Numbered from the stretch's first letter, positions 8,789 through 18,077 are shown. The stretch is 64,000 bases of DNA from Streptomyces sp. NBC_01260 (GCF_036226405.1 NZ_CP108464.1:1674001-1738000); one strand, 5' to 3'. The notes: generated by a model from the sequence alone, not told the origin. Made by a program: numbers and translations.

Positions 8789-11700
8789 ATGACGTACGAC
8801 TCCCTGGTCAACCGCGGTGACTACTTCTCCGCGCACTACCTGGCCGAGGTCTTCCCGAAGGACCTCAAGTCCGGGCTCCTCGCGGCCTGGAAGACCCGCG
8901 AGGAGGAGGCCAAGTCCTCGGACTCGGACGACTCCGAGCAGGAACCGGCCCCGGACGCCCTCCCGGTAACCCCTCGTCTGGGTCTGCGCGCCCTGCGCCG
9001 CCCGTACTTCCGTAACCGCGCCTTCTTCGCGGAGGCGGCGGTCACGCACGACGACGCGACGACGTACGACGCACCCGAGTGGCGCGAGCGCGCGACCACT
9101 CTCAACGCGTCCGTCCTCCGCGCCCTCGGTTATGACGCCAAGCCCCAAACCCTGACGGTGTCGCGGGCGGACCACACGTACGAGATCCCCGTCGCACACG
9201 CCGAACCGGGTCTGGTGGCCGTCGACTGCGGCTGGGCCGCCGAGCCGGACGCGGCCCTGGACGCGGACGGCTCCGGCCGCCTCCTCACCCCCGTACAGCT
9301 GGACGCGTCCGCCTCTCTCCGTACGGGCTCGAAGCTCGCCTCGTTCCTCTTCGCGAGCGAGGACGCGCCACGGTACGTGCTGCTGCTCGCCGGCGGCGTG
9401 ATCGTCCTCGCGGACCGGGCGGCGTGGGGCGAGGGCCGCTACCTCGCGGCCTCCCTGGACACGGCCCTGGACCGCAACAACACCAAGGACGGCCAGGAAC
9501 TCGACACCCTGGCCGCCTTGTTCGGCGCGGACTCGCTGCGCACTCCGGAGGAGGGCGGCGAGAACCCGCTCGCCGGGCTCGTCGACAAGTCCACGAAGCA
9601 TGCCGTGGGCGTCTCGTCCGAACTCCGTGACGGCCTGCGCGAGTCGGTGGAACTCATCGCGAATGAGGTCCTGGCACGGATCGCCGGCCATGACGGCGTC
9701 CGCCTGGAGGACGTGAAGGAACTCCCGGAACTCTCCCGGCAGCTCACCCGCGAGTCGCTCCGCTACCTGTACCGCATTCTGTTCCTCCTGTACGCGGAGG
9801 CCCGCCCGGAGCTGGGCATCCTGCCGTCCGACTACCCGGAGTACCACCAGGGGTACGGCCTCGGCCGTCTCGGCGAACTCGTCGCGGAGCGGGACCTGGT
9901 GGGCGAGAAGGCCCGCGAGGGTGTCTACCTGTACGAGTCCCTGGACCTCCTCTTCAGCAAGGTCCAGGAGGGCTACCGGCCGCGCCGCACGCACGGGGTG
10001 GGCGCCAAGGACTCCGAAGACGTCGGCCTCCGCTTCGAACCCCTCCACTCGAAGCTCTTCGAACCGGAGTCGATCCGCCTGATCGGCGCGGAGTCGGTCA
10101 AGGACCCCCGCCACGACGACGACTCGGACGAGGGCCCGCGCTACCTGGACACCCGACTCCGCAACGCCACCCTGTACAAGGTCCTGCGGAAGCTGATGCT
10201 CACCCGGGGCAGGAAGGGCGAGCGCGGCGGCTTCATCTCGTACGCGCAGCTCGGCATCAACCAGCTGGGCGCGGTGTACGAGGGACTGATGTCGTACGCG
10301 GGCTTCATCGCGGGCGCGGAACTGTACGAGGTCGCGAAGAACGGCGACCCGAAGGACGGCTCCTGGCTGATCCCGTCCTCGAAGGCCGACGAGTACGCGG
10401 ACTCGGTCTTCGTCCGCCGGCGGGACGAGGAGACGGGCGCGGATATCCGGCTCCGGTACCGACCTGGCTCGTTCGTCTACCGCCTCTCCGGCCGCGACCG
10501 CCAGACCTCGGCCTCGTACTACACGCCGGAATCCCTGACGAAGGTCACGGTCCAGCTGGCGTTGCAGCACCGCCTGGACCAGGACGACACGGTCACCGAG
10601 GCCCGGGAGCTCCTGGACTGGAAGATCTGCGAGCCGGCCCTCGGCTCGGGCGCGTTCCTCAACGAGGCCATCAACCAGGTCGCGTCGGAATACCTGCGCC
10701 GCCGCCAGGACGAGACCGGCCGGGCCATCGACACCGAGCAGTACCCGGTGGAGCTCCAGAAGGCCAAGGCGTACATCGCGCTGCACAACTCGTACGGCGT
10801 GGACCTCAACTCGACGGCGGTCGAGCTGGCCGAGGTCTCGTTGTGGTTGAACACGATGCACCCGGGCATGGAGGCGCCGTGGTTCGGCCTCCATCTGCGG
10901 CGGGGCAACTCGCTGATCGGGGGCCGCAGGGAGATCTACTCTGCGGACCGCCTGAAGAAGGGCGGCTGGCTGGGCGCCACGCCAGAACGCTTCCCTCTCA
11001 CGGAGGCTTCGGCGGGCCTGCCGACCGGCTCGGTCCACCACTTCCTGCTCCCGGCGAAGGAGTGGGGCGCGGTCGCCGCCGAGAAGGAGGCGAAGGCCCT
11101 GGCCCCGGAGGAGGCGAAGGCCCTGGGCGCCTGGCGCAAGGCGATCACTAAGTCGCCGAGCGCGAAGCAGACGGCCCGGCTTCAGGGGCTCGCGCGTCGG
11201 GCGGAGTACCTGTGGCAGCTGGTGGTGCGTCGTTTGGAGATCTCCGAGCGGGACATCAGCCGCAAGATCGACGTCTGGGGTGCGGAGCCGCAGTGGCTGC
11301 GGCAGCCGGTGGAAGCGGTCCAGCGAGAAGAGGTCCTGGCGGACCTTGAGGCGGTGGACACCCCGTACTGGCGGCTGAAGACGCTGATGGACGCGTGGTG
11401 CGCGCTGTGGTTCTGGCCGGTCCAGGAGGCGTCGCTGCTGAATGGCACGAATCCCCGTTACCGGCAGGCGGCGGAGCTGGCGGAGCAGTCGGCGGCGTAT
11501 GAGGTGGCGGTCTCGGGGGCGGAGGACGAGGAAGAGGACGAGGACGAGAGCGCCGGTGTCCTGATGTCCTGGGAGGAGGAGGCCCTCCCTGGTTTTGGTA
11601 CGGAGGCCAAGCAGCTCTCCTTGACCCAGGAGGCCGTGGCCAAGCGCCGGATGGGCCGCCGCAAGGAGTCCATCACTGAGCGGCGCCGCGAGGTGATCCC

Positions 11701-13864
11701 GCTGGCGAACCTGGACGACTGGTTGGACTTCGCGGAGTCGCTGCTGGGGACGCAGGATGTGCCGGCGGAGTCGCTGATCGCGGAGTTCGAGTCGCTTACG
11801 GAGCTGACACCGTACGAGGATGCGTTGCCGGACTTGATGGGGATGGATCGGTCTTATTGGCTGGAGTCTCGGTTCCCGTGGGCGGCGCAGGCGAAGGACA
11901 TTGCCACCCAGCAATGGTTCTTCCATTGGGAGTTGGAGTACGCGCAGGTCTTTGAGCAGGGCGGGTATGACTTGCAGGTGGGGAACCCGCCGTGGGTACG
12001 CCCAACTTGGCAGGAAGACTCCGTTCTCGCCGAACTTGAGCCGTGGTTCATGCTCGTAGAGAAGCCCAGCCTCACTGATTGGCGTTCCCGAAAGCTCGAG
12101 ATCCTCCACGGAACGGGATCCACATATTTCCTAAACGAGCTTTCCGCCAATGTCGGACTCGCCTCAATCCTGGGGTCTCCCACTACATACCCCCTACTTT
12201 CTGGGACTCAGTCAGATCTCTACCGAGCGTTCATGTGCCGCTCCTGGATCAGCCTCAGCCAAACGGGAATCTCTGGACTCATTCACCCTGATACGCATTT
12301 CGGTGGAAGTCGAGATGGCAACCTTCGGGCTTCCGCTTACAAGCATCTAAAATTCCACGCACATTTCTCCAACAGGCGAGCCCTATTCCCCGAAGTGGAA
12401 CGCGCACGGAAGTACGGCCTGCACATCTATGGGCCAGAGTCGGACATCTCATTCCCTCACTTGAGTTGGATGTTCGAACCACGAACAATCCTAGAGACCC
12501 TGACACACGACGGGTCTGGCGCGCTCCCCGGAATCAAACACCTTGGCGAATGGGATATTCGACCCCATAAAGGTCGCATCGTTCAGGTCAACCCCACAAC
12601 CCTTGCCGAATGGAACCACCTGACCGGCTCAGAGGGTCCGCTTAGCCAAACACCCCTGCTAAATCTGGTCACATCCGGAGAACAGGGCGCAATCGCGGCC
12701 CTAGCGAGCCCAATGAAGCGGCTTGACGTGAATTCGACCTTCATCTCCTCCGGCTACCACGAGAAGTCGGCCAAGGATTCAGGAATCATCGAATGGCGTC
12801 AGAGCCAGGCGACAGATGCACGTGAAGTCGTAATTCAAGGGGTTCACGTTGGCGTAGCAAACCCCCTCTGCAAATATCCCAAGATTCCGTGCCGAAGCGT
12901 GCAGGATTGGAAGCTCAGAGACCCTCGCACACTTGCGGATTCAGAACTCCCGCGCACGAATTATGCGCGAGCCTGCGAATTTTCCAGATTCCGATCCAGT
13001 CAGGACCAATGGGACGGCAAGGAATATTCGGACTACTATCGAATCGCCTGGCGCAAGATGATTTCTTTCGATGGCGATCGAAGTCTCTTTTCAGCGATCA
13101 TCGCCCCCGGTGTAGCACATGTTGACGGGCTGTACAGTATGGCTCTTCGCGATAACGCAGAAACTGCCCTCTGCGCAGGATTCTGGGCATCGATTCCCCT
13201 CGACTACATGGTTCGAATTCTAGGCAAAGGAAACCTCCACCCTTCAGAGGTCTCCGGATTCCCGACCCCGGAGACTGGCCACCCACTTTCATCGGCACTC
13301 ATCGTCCGCACACTTCGCCTCAACTGCCTCACGAACTCGTACGCGGCCATCTGGGGGGAGCTCTTTCACCCGACCTGGCCAGGGTATGAAGACTGGGCCC
13401 TTGCCTGGCCAAGCACCTCGCCACTTGCAAGCGACCAAACGGCCAACTGGCAGCATGCCACAGCATTTCGAACTGAACACGAGCGCCGCGCGGCACTAGT
13501 GGAAATAGACGCGCTTGTATCTGTCTGGTTGGGGATCACTGCGGATCAACTCGTCGCCATCTACAGGTCGCGCTATCCCGTGGTCTCCGACTACGAGTCA
13601 GAGATGTACTTCGACGCAACTGGCCGCAAGATCGCGAGGAACCATAACGCCTACGGTTTTGGCCAGACCAAGGAGACCTACCCGGCCCTCCTCGATCACC
13701 TGGATAGCCCGGCCGCCACCCCACTGCCCGAGGGCTACACCGCCCCCTTCTACAAGGCCGACCGCGAGACCGAGATGCGGGCCGCGCACGCGCACTTCTC
13801 CGCTCGGCTCGACGCGGAGATCGCTGCCGACCGGTGGACACCACCTGTGAAGGCCGACGCGTAG
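8789..13864 (+). CDS. drmMI: Eco57I-like N6-adenine DNA methyltransferase, DISARM DrmMI-like
   Basis: A 1691-residue class I methyltransferase. The SAM-binding motif EPALGSGAFLNEA is near residue 617 and the catalytic NPPW motif near 1066, the gamma-type order of adenine methylases. The roughly 550 N-terminal residues precede the catalytic core, and the C-terminal third would be the target-recognition region. In DISARM this enzyme marks host DNA. Base use changes sharply just after the NPPW codons: from about 12.0 to 13.65 kb the G+C falls to about 50-55% by eye and codons become mixed, then returns to Streptomyces style for the last 200 bases. That indicates a swapped specificity module. The stop codon is shared with an IS insertion. 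PglX/BREX methylases are related, but the upstream SNF2 gene favours DrmMI. Confidence 0.82.
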   Translation: MTYDSLVNRGDYFSAHYLAEVFPKDLKSGLLAAWKTREEEAKSSDSDDSEQEPAPDALPVTPRLGLRALRRPYFRNRAFFAEAAVTHDDATTYDAPEWRERATTLNASVLRALGYDAKPQTLTVSRADHTYEIPVAHAEPGLVAVDCGWAAEPDAALDADGSGRLLTPVQLDASASLRTGSKLASFLFASEDAPRYVLLLAGGVIVLADRAAWGEGRYLAASLDTALDRNNTKDGQELDTLAALFGADSLRTPEEGGENPLAGLVDKSTKHAVGVSSELRDGLRESVELIANEVLARIAGHDGVRLEDVKELPELSRQLTRESLRYLYRILFLLYAEARPELGILPSDYPEYHQGYGLGRLGELVAERDLVGEKAREGVYLYESLDLLFSKVQEGYRPRRTHGVGAKDSEDVGLRFEPLHSKLFEPESIRLIGAESVKDPRHDDDSDEGPRYLDTRLRNATLYKVLRKLMLTRGRKGERGGFISYAQLGINQLGAVYEGLMSYAGFIAGAELYEVAKNGDPKDGSWLIPSSKADEYADSVFVRRRDEETGADIRLRYRPGSFVYRLSGRDRQTSASYYTPESLTKVTVQLALQHRLDQDDTVTEARELLDWKICEPALGSGAFLNEAINQVASEYLRRRQDETGRAIDTEQYPVELQKAKAYIALHNSYGVDLNSTAVELAEVSLWLNTMHPGMEAPWFGLHLRRGNSLIGGRREIYSADRLKKGGWLGATPERFPLTEASAGLPTGSVHHFLLPAKEWGAVAAEKEAKALAPEEAKALGAWRKAITKSPSAKQTARLQGLARRAEYLWQLVVRRLEISERDISRKIDVWGAEPQWLRQPVEAVQREEVLADLEAVDTPYWRLKTLMDAWCALWFWPVQEASLLNGTNPRYRQAAELAEQSAAYEVAVSGAEDEEEDEDESAGVLMSWEEEALPGFGTEAKQLSLTQEAVAKRRMGRRKESITERRREVIPLANLDDWLDFAESLLGTQDVPAESLIAEFESLTELTPYEDALPDLMGMDRSYWLESRFPWAAQAKDIATQQWFFHWELEYAQVFEQGGYDLQVGNPPWVRPTWQEDSVLAELEPWFMLVEKPSLTDWRSRKLEILHGTGSTYFLNELSANVGLASILGSPTTYPLLSGTQSDLYRAFMCRSWISLSQTGISGLIHPDTHFGGSRDGNLRASAYKHLKFHAHFSNRRALFPEVERARKYGLHIYGPESDISFPHLSWMFEPRTILETLTHDGSGALPGIKHLGEWDIRPHKGRIVQVNPTTLAEWNHLTGSEGPLSQTPLLNLVTSGEQGAIAALASPMKRLDVNSTFISSGYHEKSAKDSGIIEWRQSQATDAREVVIQGVHVGVANPLCKYPKIPCRSVQDWKLRDPRTLADSELPRTNYARACEFSRFRSSQDQWDGKEYSDYYRIAWRKMISFDGDRSLFSAIIAPGVAHVDGLYSMALRDNAETALCAGFWASIPLDYMVRILGKGNLHPSEVSGFPTPETGHPLSSALIVRTLRLNCLTNSYAAIWGELFHPTWPGYEDWALAWPSTSPLASDQTANWQHATAFRTEHERRAALVEIDALVSVWLGITADQLVAIYRSRYPVVSDYESEMYFDATGRKIARNHNAYGFGQTKETYPALLDHLDSPAATPLPEGYTAPFYKADRETEMRAAHAHFSARLDAEIAADRWTPPVKADA

Positions 13865-13886
13865 AGCTCGTAACACGATCTTGTTG
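13864..13886. repeat. Left terminal inverted repeat of the IS
   Basis: Matches the reverse complement of 15295-15317 at 21 of 23 positions. The first base is also the last base of the drmMI TAG codon. Confidence 0.85.
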
Positions 13887-13938
13887 AAGTGTCCTGGTTG
13901 GGCGTTACCGGTGTGACGATTCGGCCGTTCGTGATGGT

Positions 13939-14742
13939 GTGGGTACTCGACCGTGGATCGTGGACGATGAGTTGTGGGCGTTGATCGAGCCGTTGCTGCC
14001 GCCGTGGCCGGAGCGGTCGCCGGGGCCTCGGCCGGTGTCGGACCGGCTCTGTCTGCAGGGCATCCTGTTCGTCCTCTACAACGACATAGCCTGGCAACCG
14101 CTGGAGCTGGGGTTCGGCTCAGGGCAGACGTGCTGGCGTCGCCTGGACCGATGGCAGAAGGCAGGGGTCTTCGACCGGCTGCACCGGATCCTGCTCGCCG
14201 AACTGAACGCGGCCGGCGAGCTTGACTGGTCCCGGGCGTGCGTGGATGGCTCCCACATCCGCGCGAAAAAGGGATCCGACACCGGCCCGTCGCCGGTCGA
14301 CCGGCGGAAGGCGGGCAGCAAACACCGCCTGATCTGCGACGGACGCGGCACCCCGCTCAAGGTCATCACGACCGCGGCCAACGTCAACGACGTCACCCAG
14401 ACCCTCGCCCTGGTCGACGGCATCCCGCCCGTCGCGGGCCGCCCAGGCCGGCCCCGCCGCAGACCTGAAGCTCTGCTTGGCGACAAGGGATACGACTCCA
14501 ACGCCCACCGCGACGCGCTGCGTCATCGGCGAATCCTGCCCATCATCTCCCGCAAGGGATCACCGAACATCAAGGGCTTGGGCAAGCTCCGCTACGTTGT
14601 CGAGCAGACCTTCGCTCTGCTCCACCACTTCAAGCGCCTGGCCGTCCGCTGGGAACGCCGCACCGAACTCCACGACGCCTTCGTCTCCCTCGCCTGCAGC
14701 CTCATCTGCTGGCGGCGGCTTCGGAAACCCAAGAACGGCTGA
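13939..14742 (+). CDS. IS5-family transposase (DDE type)
   Basis: A 267-residue single-frame transposase. The N-terminal helical region (WIVDDELWALIEPLLPPW) is the DUF4096-type DNA-binding part. The catalytic core shows CVDGSHIRAKKG (first Asp), LLGDKGYDSN (second Asp) and, near the end, RYVVEQTFALLHHFKRLAVRW carrying the final Glu. All three acidic residues are present and the frame is unbroken, so no programmed frameshift is needed and the enzyme is probably active. GTG start at 13939. It lies wholly inside the inverted repeats, reading rightward. Confidence 0.92.
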   Translation: MGTRPWIVDDELWALIEPLLPPWPERSPGPRPVSDRLCLQGILFVLYNDIAWQPLELGFGSGQTCWRRLDRWQKAGVFDRLHRILLAELNAAGELDWSRACVDGSHIRAKKGSDTGPSPVDRRKAGSKHRLICDGRGTPLKVITTAANVNDVTQTLALVDGIPPVAGRPGRPRRRPEALLGDKGYDSNAHRDALRHRRILPIISRKGSPNIKGLGKLRYVVEQTFALLHHFKRLAVRWERRTELHDAFVSLACSLICWRRLRKPKNG

Positions 14743-14829
14743 CTGGTGTCAGGGCAGGCCAGGGGCCCCGACCGGCTGCTTCAGAACGTTGGTACCCTCC
14801 GCATCTACAGCGAGGCGGGGGAGATAATC

Positions 14830-15216
14830 GTGGGAACAGAGCCGTCGCGACCTCCGAGCCGCTGGTTTAGAGGAACTGGCTTTGGGGTCCTCTTCGGTGG
14901 GCTGACCACGGTGGTGACCACTGCTGCCATTGGGAGGGCCTGGGCTGCTTGTGACATCGGTAGCAGCGCAGCAGCCAACAGCATGACTTTGCTGCTTCTT
15001 GCGCCTCTCATATGGATCGCCGCTGCAGTTCCGTGGGTGATCCTGCACGGCACCCTCGGGAAACGTCATCGCAGGACAGCCCTGACTGCAGGGCTCGTCT
15101 TCACCCTGTGGTTCGCCTGGTTCCTCGTCACATGGCTCGGCATGCCGGACTCCTACCCCGCCCCGCTGTGCCCGGCCAACGTCCCACCCTGGTGGCCGAG
15201 CTTCGTCCCGGCATGA
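14830..15216 (+). CDS. Small membrane protein carried inside the IS (passenger gene)
   Basis: A 128-residue protein with three hydrophobic segments at about residues 15-37, 48-69 and 81-101 and a short Pro/Trp-rich C-terminus. No family is recognised. The GTG start follows a good gggggag. The gene lies between the transposase stop and the right terminal repeat, in the same orientation, so it travels with the element. Ordinary IS5 elements end soon after the transposase, which makes this extra cargo unusual. It could be a captured chromosomal gene or a toxin- or immunity-like peptide; nothing in the sequence decides. Confidence 0.65.
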   Translation: MGTEPSRPPSRWFRGTGFGVLFGGLTTVVTTAAIGRAWAACDIGSSAAANSMTLLLLAPLIWIAAAVPWVILHGTLGKRHRRTALTAGLVFTLWFAWFLVTWLGMPDSYPAPLCPANVPPWWPSFVPA

Positions 15217-15294
15217 CTCCGGCGAAGCCTACGAACGGCCTTGGCACAGGAAACAGCAACCTACTCAGCTGCCCCCGACCAGGCCGCTGCATGC

Positions 15295-15317
15295 CAGCAA
15301 GATCGTGTTACGAGTTC
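15295..15317. repeat. Right terminal inverted repeat of the IS
   Basis: Pairs with 13864-13886; the adjoining GTA at 15318-15320 duplicates the GTA at 13861-13863. Confidence 0.85.
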
Positions 15318-15330
15318 GTAGAACACGAAC

Positions 15331-15360
15331 GGGCCGTGCCAACCGAGGTTGGCACGGCCC
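15331..15360. terminator. Strong hairpin shared by convergent genes
   Basis: A perfect 13-base stem (gggccgtgccaac / gttggcacggccc) around a 4-base loop. It lies just past the right IS end and before the DUF397 gene stop. In the pre-insertion sequence it sat about 14 bases after the drmMI stop, so it is probably the original bidirectional terminator of drmMI and the leftward DUF397 operon. Confidence 0.8.
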
Positions 15361-15375
15361 GCTTGGTCGTACAGG

Positions 15376-15579
15376 TCAGTGCGACGTGAAGGCGACGAAC
15401 GCCGCCCACTGCTCCTCGTCGAAGCTCAGCACAGCCCCGACCCTGTTCTTCGAGTCGCGTACGTGGGTCGAACCAACGACGTTCGCCACCTCCACGCACT
15501 CGCCTCCCTCGCCGCTGCTGTAGCTGCTCTTGAACCAGGCCGATTCCGGCACGGCCCGCACAGACTCTTCGACGTTCAT
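15376..15579 (-). CDS. DUF397 domain small protein
   Basis: 67 residues with the DUF397 signature: W-F-K-S-S-Y-S near residue 15, a C-V-E-V core and VRDSK near residue 40. DUF397 proteins are small partners of XRE/DUF5753 regulators in streptomycetes, and some behave like toxin or antagonist partners. The ATG overlaps the stop of the upstream regulator gene (ATGA), so the two are co-translated. Function in this cell is not known. Confidence 0.9.
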   Translation of the reverse strand: MNVEESVRAVPESAWFKSSYSSGEGGECVEVANVVGSTHVRDSKNRVGAVLSFDEEQWAAFVAFTSH

Positions 15580-16415
15580 GTCTCTCCCAGCAACTTCTCG
15601 ACGACGGCCAGCGATTCGCGCGGAGTGAGGGCCTGCGCCCTGAGGAGCCCGTACTGCTCCTCGATCTCCCGCACCGAGTTCCGATCCGTATGAAGGCGGC
15701 TGTCCTTGAGCACCTCCACGTAGGCGATCCTCCGCCCTTCCCTCGTCTCGATCAAGGTGAACGGGCCCGCCAACCCAGCGTGGTCCTCACGCTCTGTCGG
15801 CATCACCTGGATCTCAACGTTGCGGCGATGTCCCACCAGCAGCAGGTGCTCCAACTGCCCCCGCATCACGTCCCTACCACCCAACGGGCGACGCAGCACG
15901 GACTCCTCGATTACGAAGCTGATGGTGGGCATCGGCGTGCGGGAGAGAATCTCGTGCCTGGCCAGCCGGGCCGCGACCCGTTCCTCAACGGTCGCCTCAT
16001 CCAACAAGGGCCGCCGCATCGCGAACACCGCCCGCGCGTACTCCTCCGTCTGCAACAGCCCCGGCACCGCCTGCACCGCGTACACATGCAGTTCCACGGC
16101 CTCCTTCTCCAGCTTCGCCGCGCCCCGGAAGAACGCCGGGTACTGGGCTCGCGCCACCTCCTCCTTCATCTCCTTCAAGATGCCGCGCGCACCCAGCAAC
16201 TCATCCGCCTGATCGATGAACCTCCCCGGCGGGATCCGCTTGCCCTGTTCGAACGCCGCGATGGTCGCCGCCGAATACCCCGTCCTCGCCCCGAACTCCG
16301 CCCGACCCAGCTCCGCCCACTCCCGAAACCGCTTCAGCTGCCGCCCGAACACCTGAAGGATGCCCGTCGCCCCCTGCTCGGCCTCGTACCCGGCTTCCAC
16401 TTCCCGATCGTCCAT
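15576..16415 (-). CDS. XRE-family regulator with DUF5753 (WhiJ-like)
   Basis: 279 residues. An N-terminal helix-turn-helix (LGRAEFGARTGYSAATIAAFEQGKR read in two parts, residues about 36-60) is followed by the DUF5753 domain from about residue 95 (AVQAVPGLLQTEEYARAV, then ESVLRRPLGG and EIQVMP). This is the streptomycete regulator class that includes WhiJ. The ATG at 16415 is preceded by gggagg. It is divergent from an HATPase gene and co-translated with DUF397, forming the familiar three-gene set that usually acts in developmental or local control. Confidence 0.9.
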   Translation of the reverse strand: MDDREVEAGYEAEQGATGILQVFGRQLKRFREWAELGRAEFGARTGYSAATIAAFEQGKRIPPGRFIDQADELLGARGILKEMKEEVARAQYPAFFRGAAKLEKEAVELHVYAVQAVPGLLQTEEYARAVFAMRRPLLDEATVEERVAARLARHEILSRTPMPTISFVIEESVLRRPLGGRDVMRGQLEHLLLVGHRRNVEIQVMPTEREDHAGLAGPFTLIETREGRRIAYVEVLKDSRLHTDRNSVREIEEQYGLLRAQALTPRESLAVVEKLLGET

Positions 16416-16562
16416 GATCCGCGCCTCCCACGCCCAACGCCCCGGCCGTCCCGCCGGTCACGCCCCGCACTGCCGACATCCTCCGCACCAACGCATACAG
16501 CCCGCACCCGTCCGCGCGTCACTCCTGGTCAACGGCACTCACGCAACGCCACCGTTGGCGGC

Positions 16563-17033
16563 ATGAAATCCACAACTCACACCACCCAGCCCGCACACGA
16601 ACTCCGCTCCCCCGGCCTGGAGTTCGACATGCGCTTCACATCCACCCCACGAGGTGCACGGCTCGCCCGGCGCCTCGTCTCGCACCGGCTCCACGAGTGG
16701 GGCCACCCGTACAACACGACCACCAACGACACCGTCACCCTCATCGCCGCCGAGCTCGCCGCAAACGCCGTACGCCACGGCCACGTCCCCGGCCGGGACT
16801 TCCACCTCCGTCTGACCATCGACGCAGACGCCGACGCCACGACCATCCGTATCGAGGTCACCGACACCCGCACCGAGCGGATTCCCGCCCTCGCCACCCC
16901 CGCGCCGGACGCCGAAGCCGGCCGTGGCCTGCTCCTCGTGGCGACCCTCGCGACCCTTTGGGGCACCACATCCCGCGTCGCCGCCCCCGGCAAGACCGTC
17001 TGGGCGGAGATCAGCACTCCCTCAGACCGGTGA
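16563..17033 (+). CDS. ATP-binding protein, anti-sigma-factor-like HATPase
   Basis: A 156-residue HATPase_c_2 protein of the RsbW/SpoIIAB type. The N box LIAAELAANAVRHG is near residues 60-73 and the GRGLLLVATLATLWG G box near 120-134. It lacks a kinase phospho-acceptor domain. It faces away from the XRE/DUF5753 gene across about 147 bases, the standard partner arrangement in Streptomyces. It presumably binds ATP and a protein partner in the cytosol. Confidence 0.85.
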   Translation: MKSTTHTTQPAHELRSPGLEFDMRFTSTPRGARLARRLVSHRLHEWGHPYNTTTNDTVTLIAAELAANAVRHGHVPGRDFHLRLTIDADADATTIRIEVTDTRTERIPALATPAPDAEAGRGLLLVATLATLWGTTSRVAAPGKTVWAEISTPSDR

Positions 17034-17562
17034 TCCCCTACGCTGCCGTCGTGGTCTATGCAATCTCCCTCTCGGCAGCAGAACTCGACTACACCGACTG
17101 ACAGTTGCAGCTGGACCAGTTCATGGGAAAGACCATGGGTTCGTCCATGCGGTCGCGTGACTGTCTCCCCAGGTCACGCTCGATTTCGCGCGTACACGCC
17201 CGAGACAGGCAGCGCCGCCCCGCTGAACAGTCGCGGGTCGGCATGGTCGAGCACCCCCACGGGCAGACGAATCGCCGCCCCCGCGACGCCCTGACCGGGG
17301 TGTAATGGAGTCATTGTGGGCAGTCCCGCCCCCTGGGGGGAACTGGCGACTGTGACGCCCTCGCCGTGCCGCGTGGGCGCCGCGAATCTCAGCCTCACAC
17401 TCTCCGACGAGGTCGCCGTAGCCCCCGACAAACTCGGTCAGTGCCTCGTCACCGTGCAGCGCGCGCTCGGACCGCGCTTGCAAGCTCCTCGACCGGCGGC
17501 TGAGGAGCGCCCCCTGCTCTCTCATTAGGATCTCCACGGGGATCTACATATGGGGGGTTGTT
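17034..17562. other. 529-base stretch with no convincing gene
   Basis: Short frames exist on both strands, but none has both a good ribosome site and a convincing sequence. The best is a leftward frame starting near 17525 whose residues 25-60 look protein-like (DEALTEFVGGYGDLV) but then turn Arg/Gly-rich. It may be a decayed gene. The rest probably holds the promoter of the lipoprotein gene. Confidence 0.4.
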
Positions 17563-18072
17563 GTGCGAAGACTTATTGGAGCGGTCGCCGCAGCGGTTCT
17601 GGCTGTATGCGCGAGTGCGTGCTCTGAGCAGGGGCCACCTGCGAAGGCGGAACCGGCCGCGGAAGCCGTGCCGGCTGCAGAGATGAAGTCGGTCGAGAAG
17701 GTCGAGGGCAATGCGGACGTGCCCGCCTGGGTCACGAGTCGCACTTTCCCCGGTCTCACGTATGTGAAGTACAGCGAGTACCACAGCGCGACATCGGCGG
17801 AGCTGGGCGAAGCGCTGGACCACTTCGGGGGTAACGTCGACGCAGGCGAGGCAGTGGCGTATTGGGAGGACAAGGGGGTCTCGTCCACCAAGGATGCGAT
17901 GTTCGAGGCAGACGTGACGGAGGGCGACCTCATGCAGTTGTGCAAGTTCGCACTTGGAAGGCTCCCTGATCGGAGCGTCGTCCTGATCCGCAATCTTGAC
18001 TCGGGTACCGAGGCCAGTGCCAACATGAACATGAGTACAGGCGACACCCCTGGTACGTGCGAGAAGCCATGA
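17563..18072 (+). CDS. Secreted lipoprotein of unknown function
   Basis: 169 residues with a short basic N-terminus, a hydrophobic stretch and a lipobox-like CASAC, after which Cys20 would be lipidated. The mature part is acidic with no family I recognise; a paired Cys (near residues 127 and 167) may form a disulphide. GTG start. A hairpin terminator follows six bases after the stop. It sits inside the defence island without an obvious link to DNA-directed defence. Confidence 0.7.
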   Translation: MRRLIGAVAAAVLAVCASACSEQGPPAKAEPAAEAVPAAEMKSVEKVEGNADVPAWVTSRTFPGLTYVKYSEYHSATSAELGEALDHFGGNVDAGEAVAYWEDKGVSSTKDAMFEADVTEGDLMQLCKFALGRLPDRSVVLIRNLDSGTEASANMNMSTGDTPGTCEKP

Positions 18073-18077
18073 CGTAA

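Larger units (their letters stand above)
13864..15317 (+). mobile_element. IS5-family insertion sequence with a passenger gene, 1454 bases
   Basis: The limits come from imperfect terminal inverted repeats: gagctcgtaacacgatcttg at the left and, on the other strand at the right end, gaactcgtaacacgatcttg. They are flanked by a GTA direct repeat (13861-13863 and 15318-15320), consistent with a short IS5-type target duplication. The element holds an intact transposase and a second, membrane-protein gene. Removing it with one GTA copy rejoins the drmMI stop codon and the downstream hairpin, so the insertion is between the methylase and its terminator. Confidence 0.85.

Noticed and set aside
8432..12109. 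A 1225-codon leftward open frame opposite drmD/drmMI
   Set aside because: It is the complement of high-G+C coding sequence, has no ribosome site or recognisable domain, and fades where drmMI G+C drops.
13939..14742. Programmed frameshift in the IS transposase
   Set aside because: The transposase is one uninterrupted frame with all three catalytic acidic residues.
17121..17537. Leftward frame of about 138 codons before the lipoprotein gene
   Set aside because: Only a short middle part is protein-like; the rest is Arg/Gly-rich, so it is at best a decayed gene.
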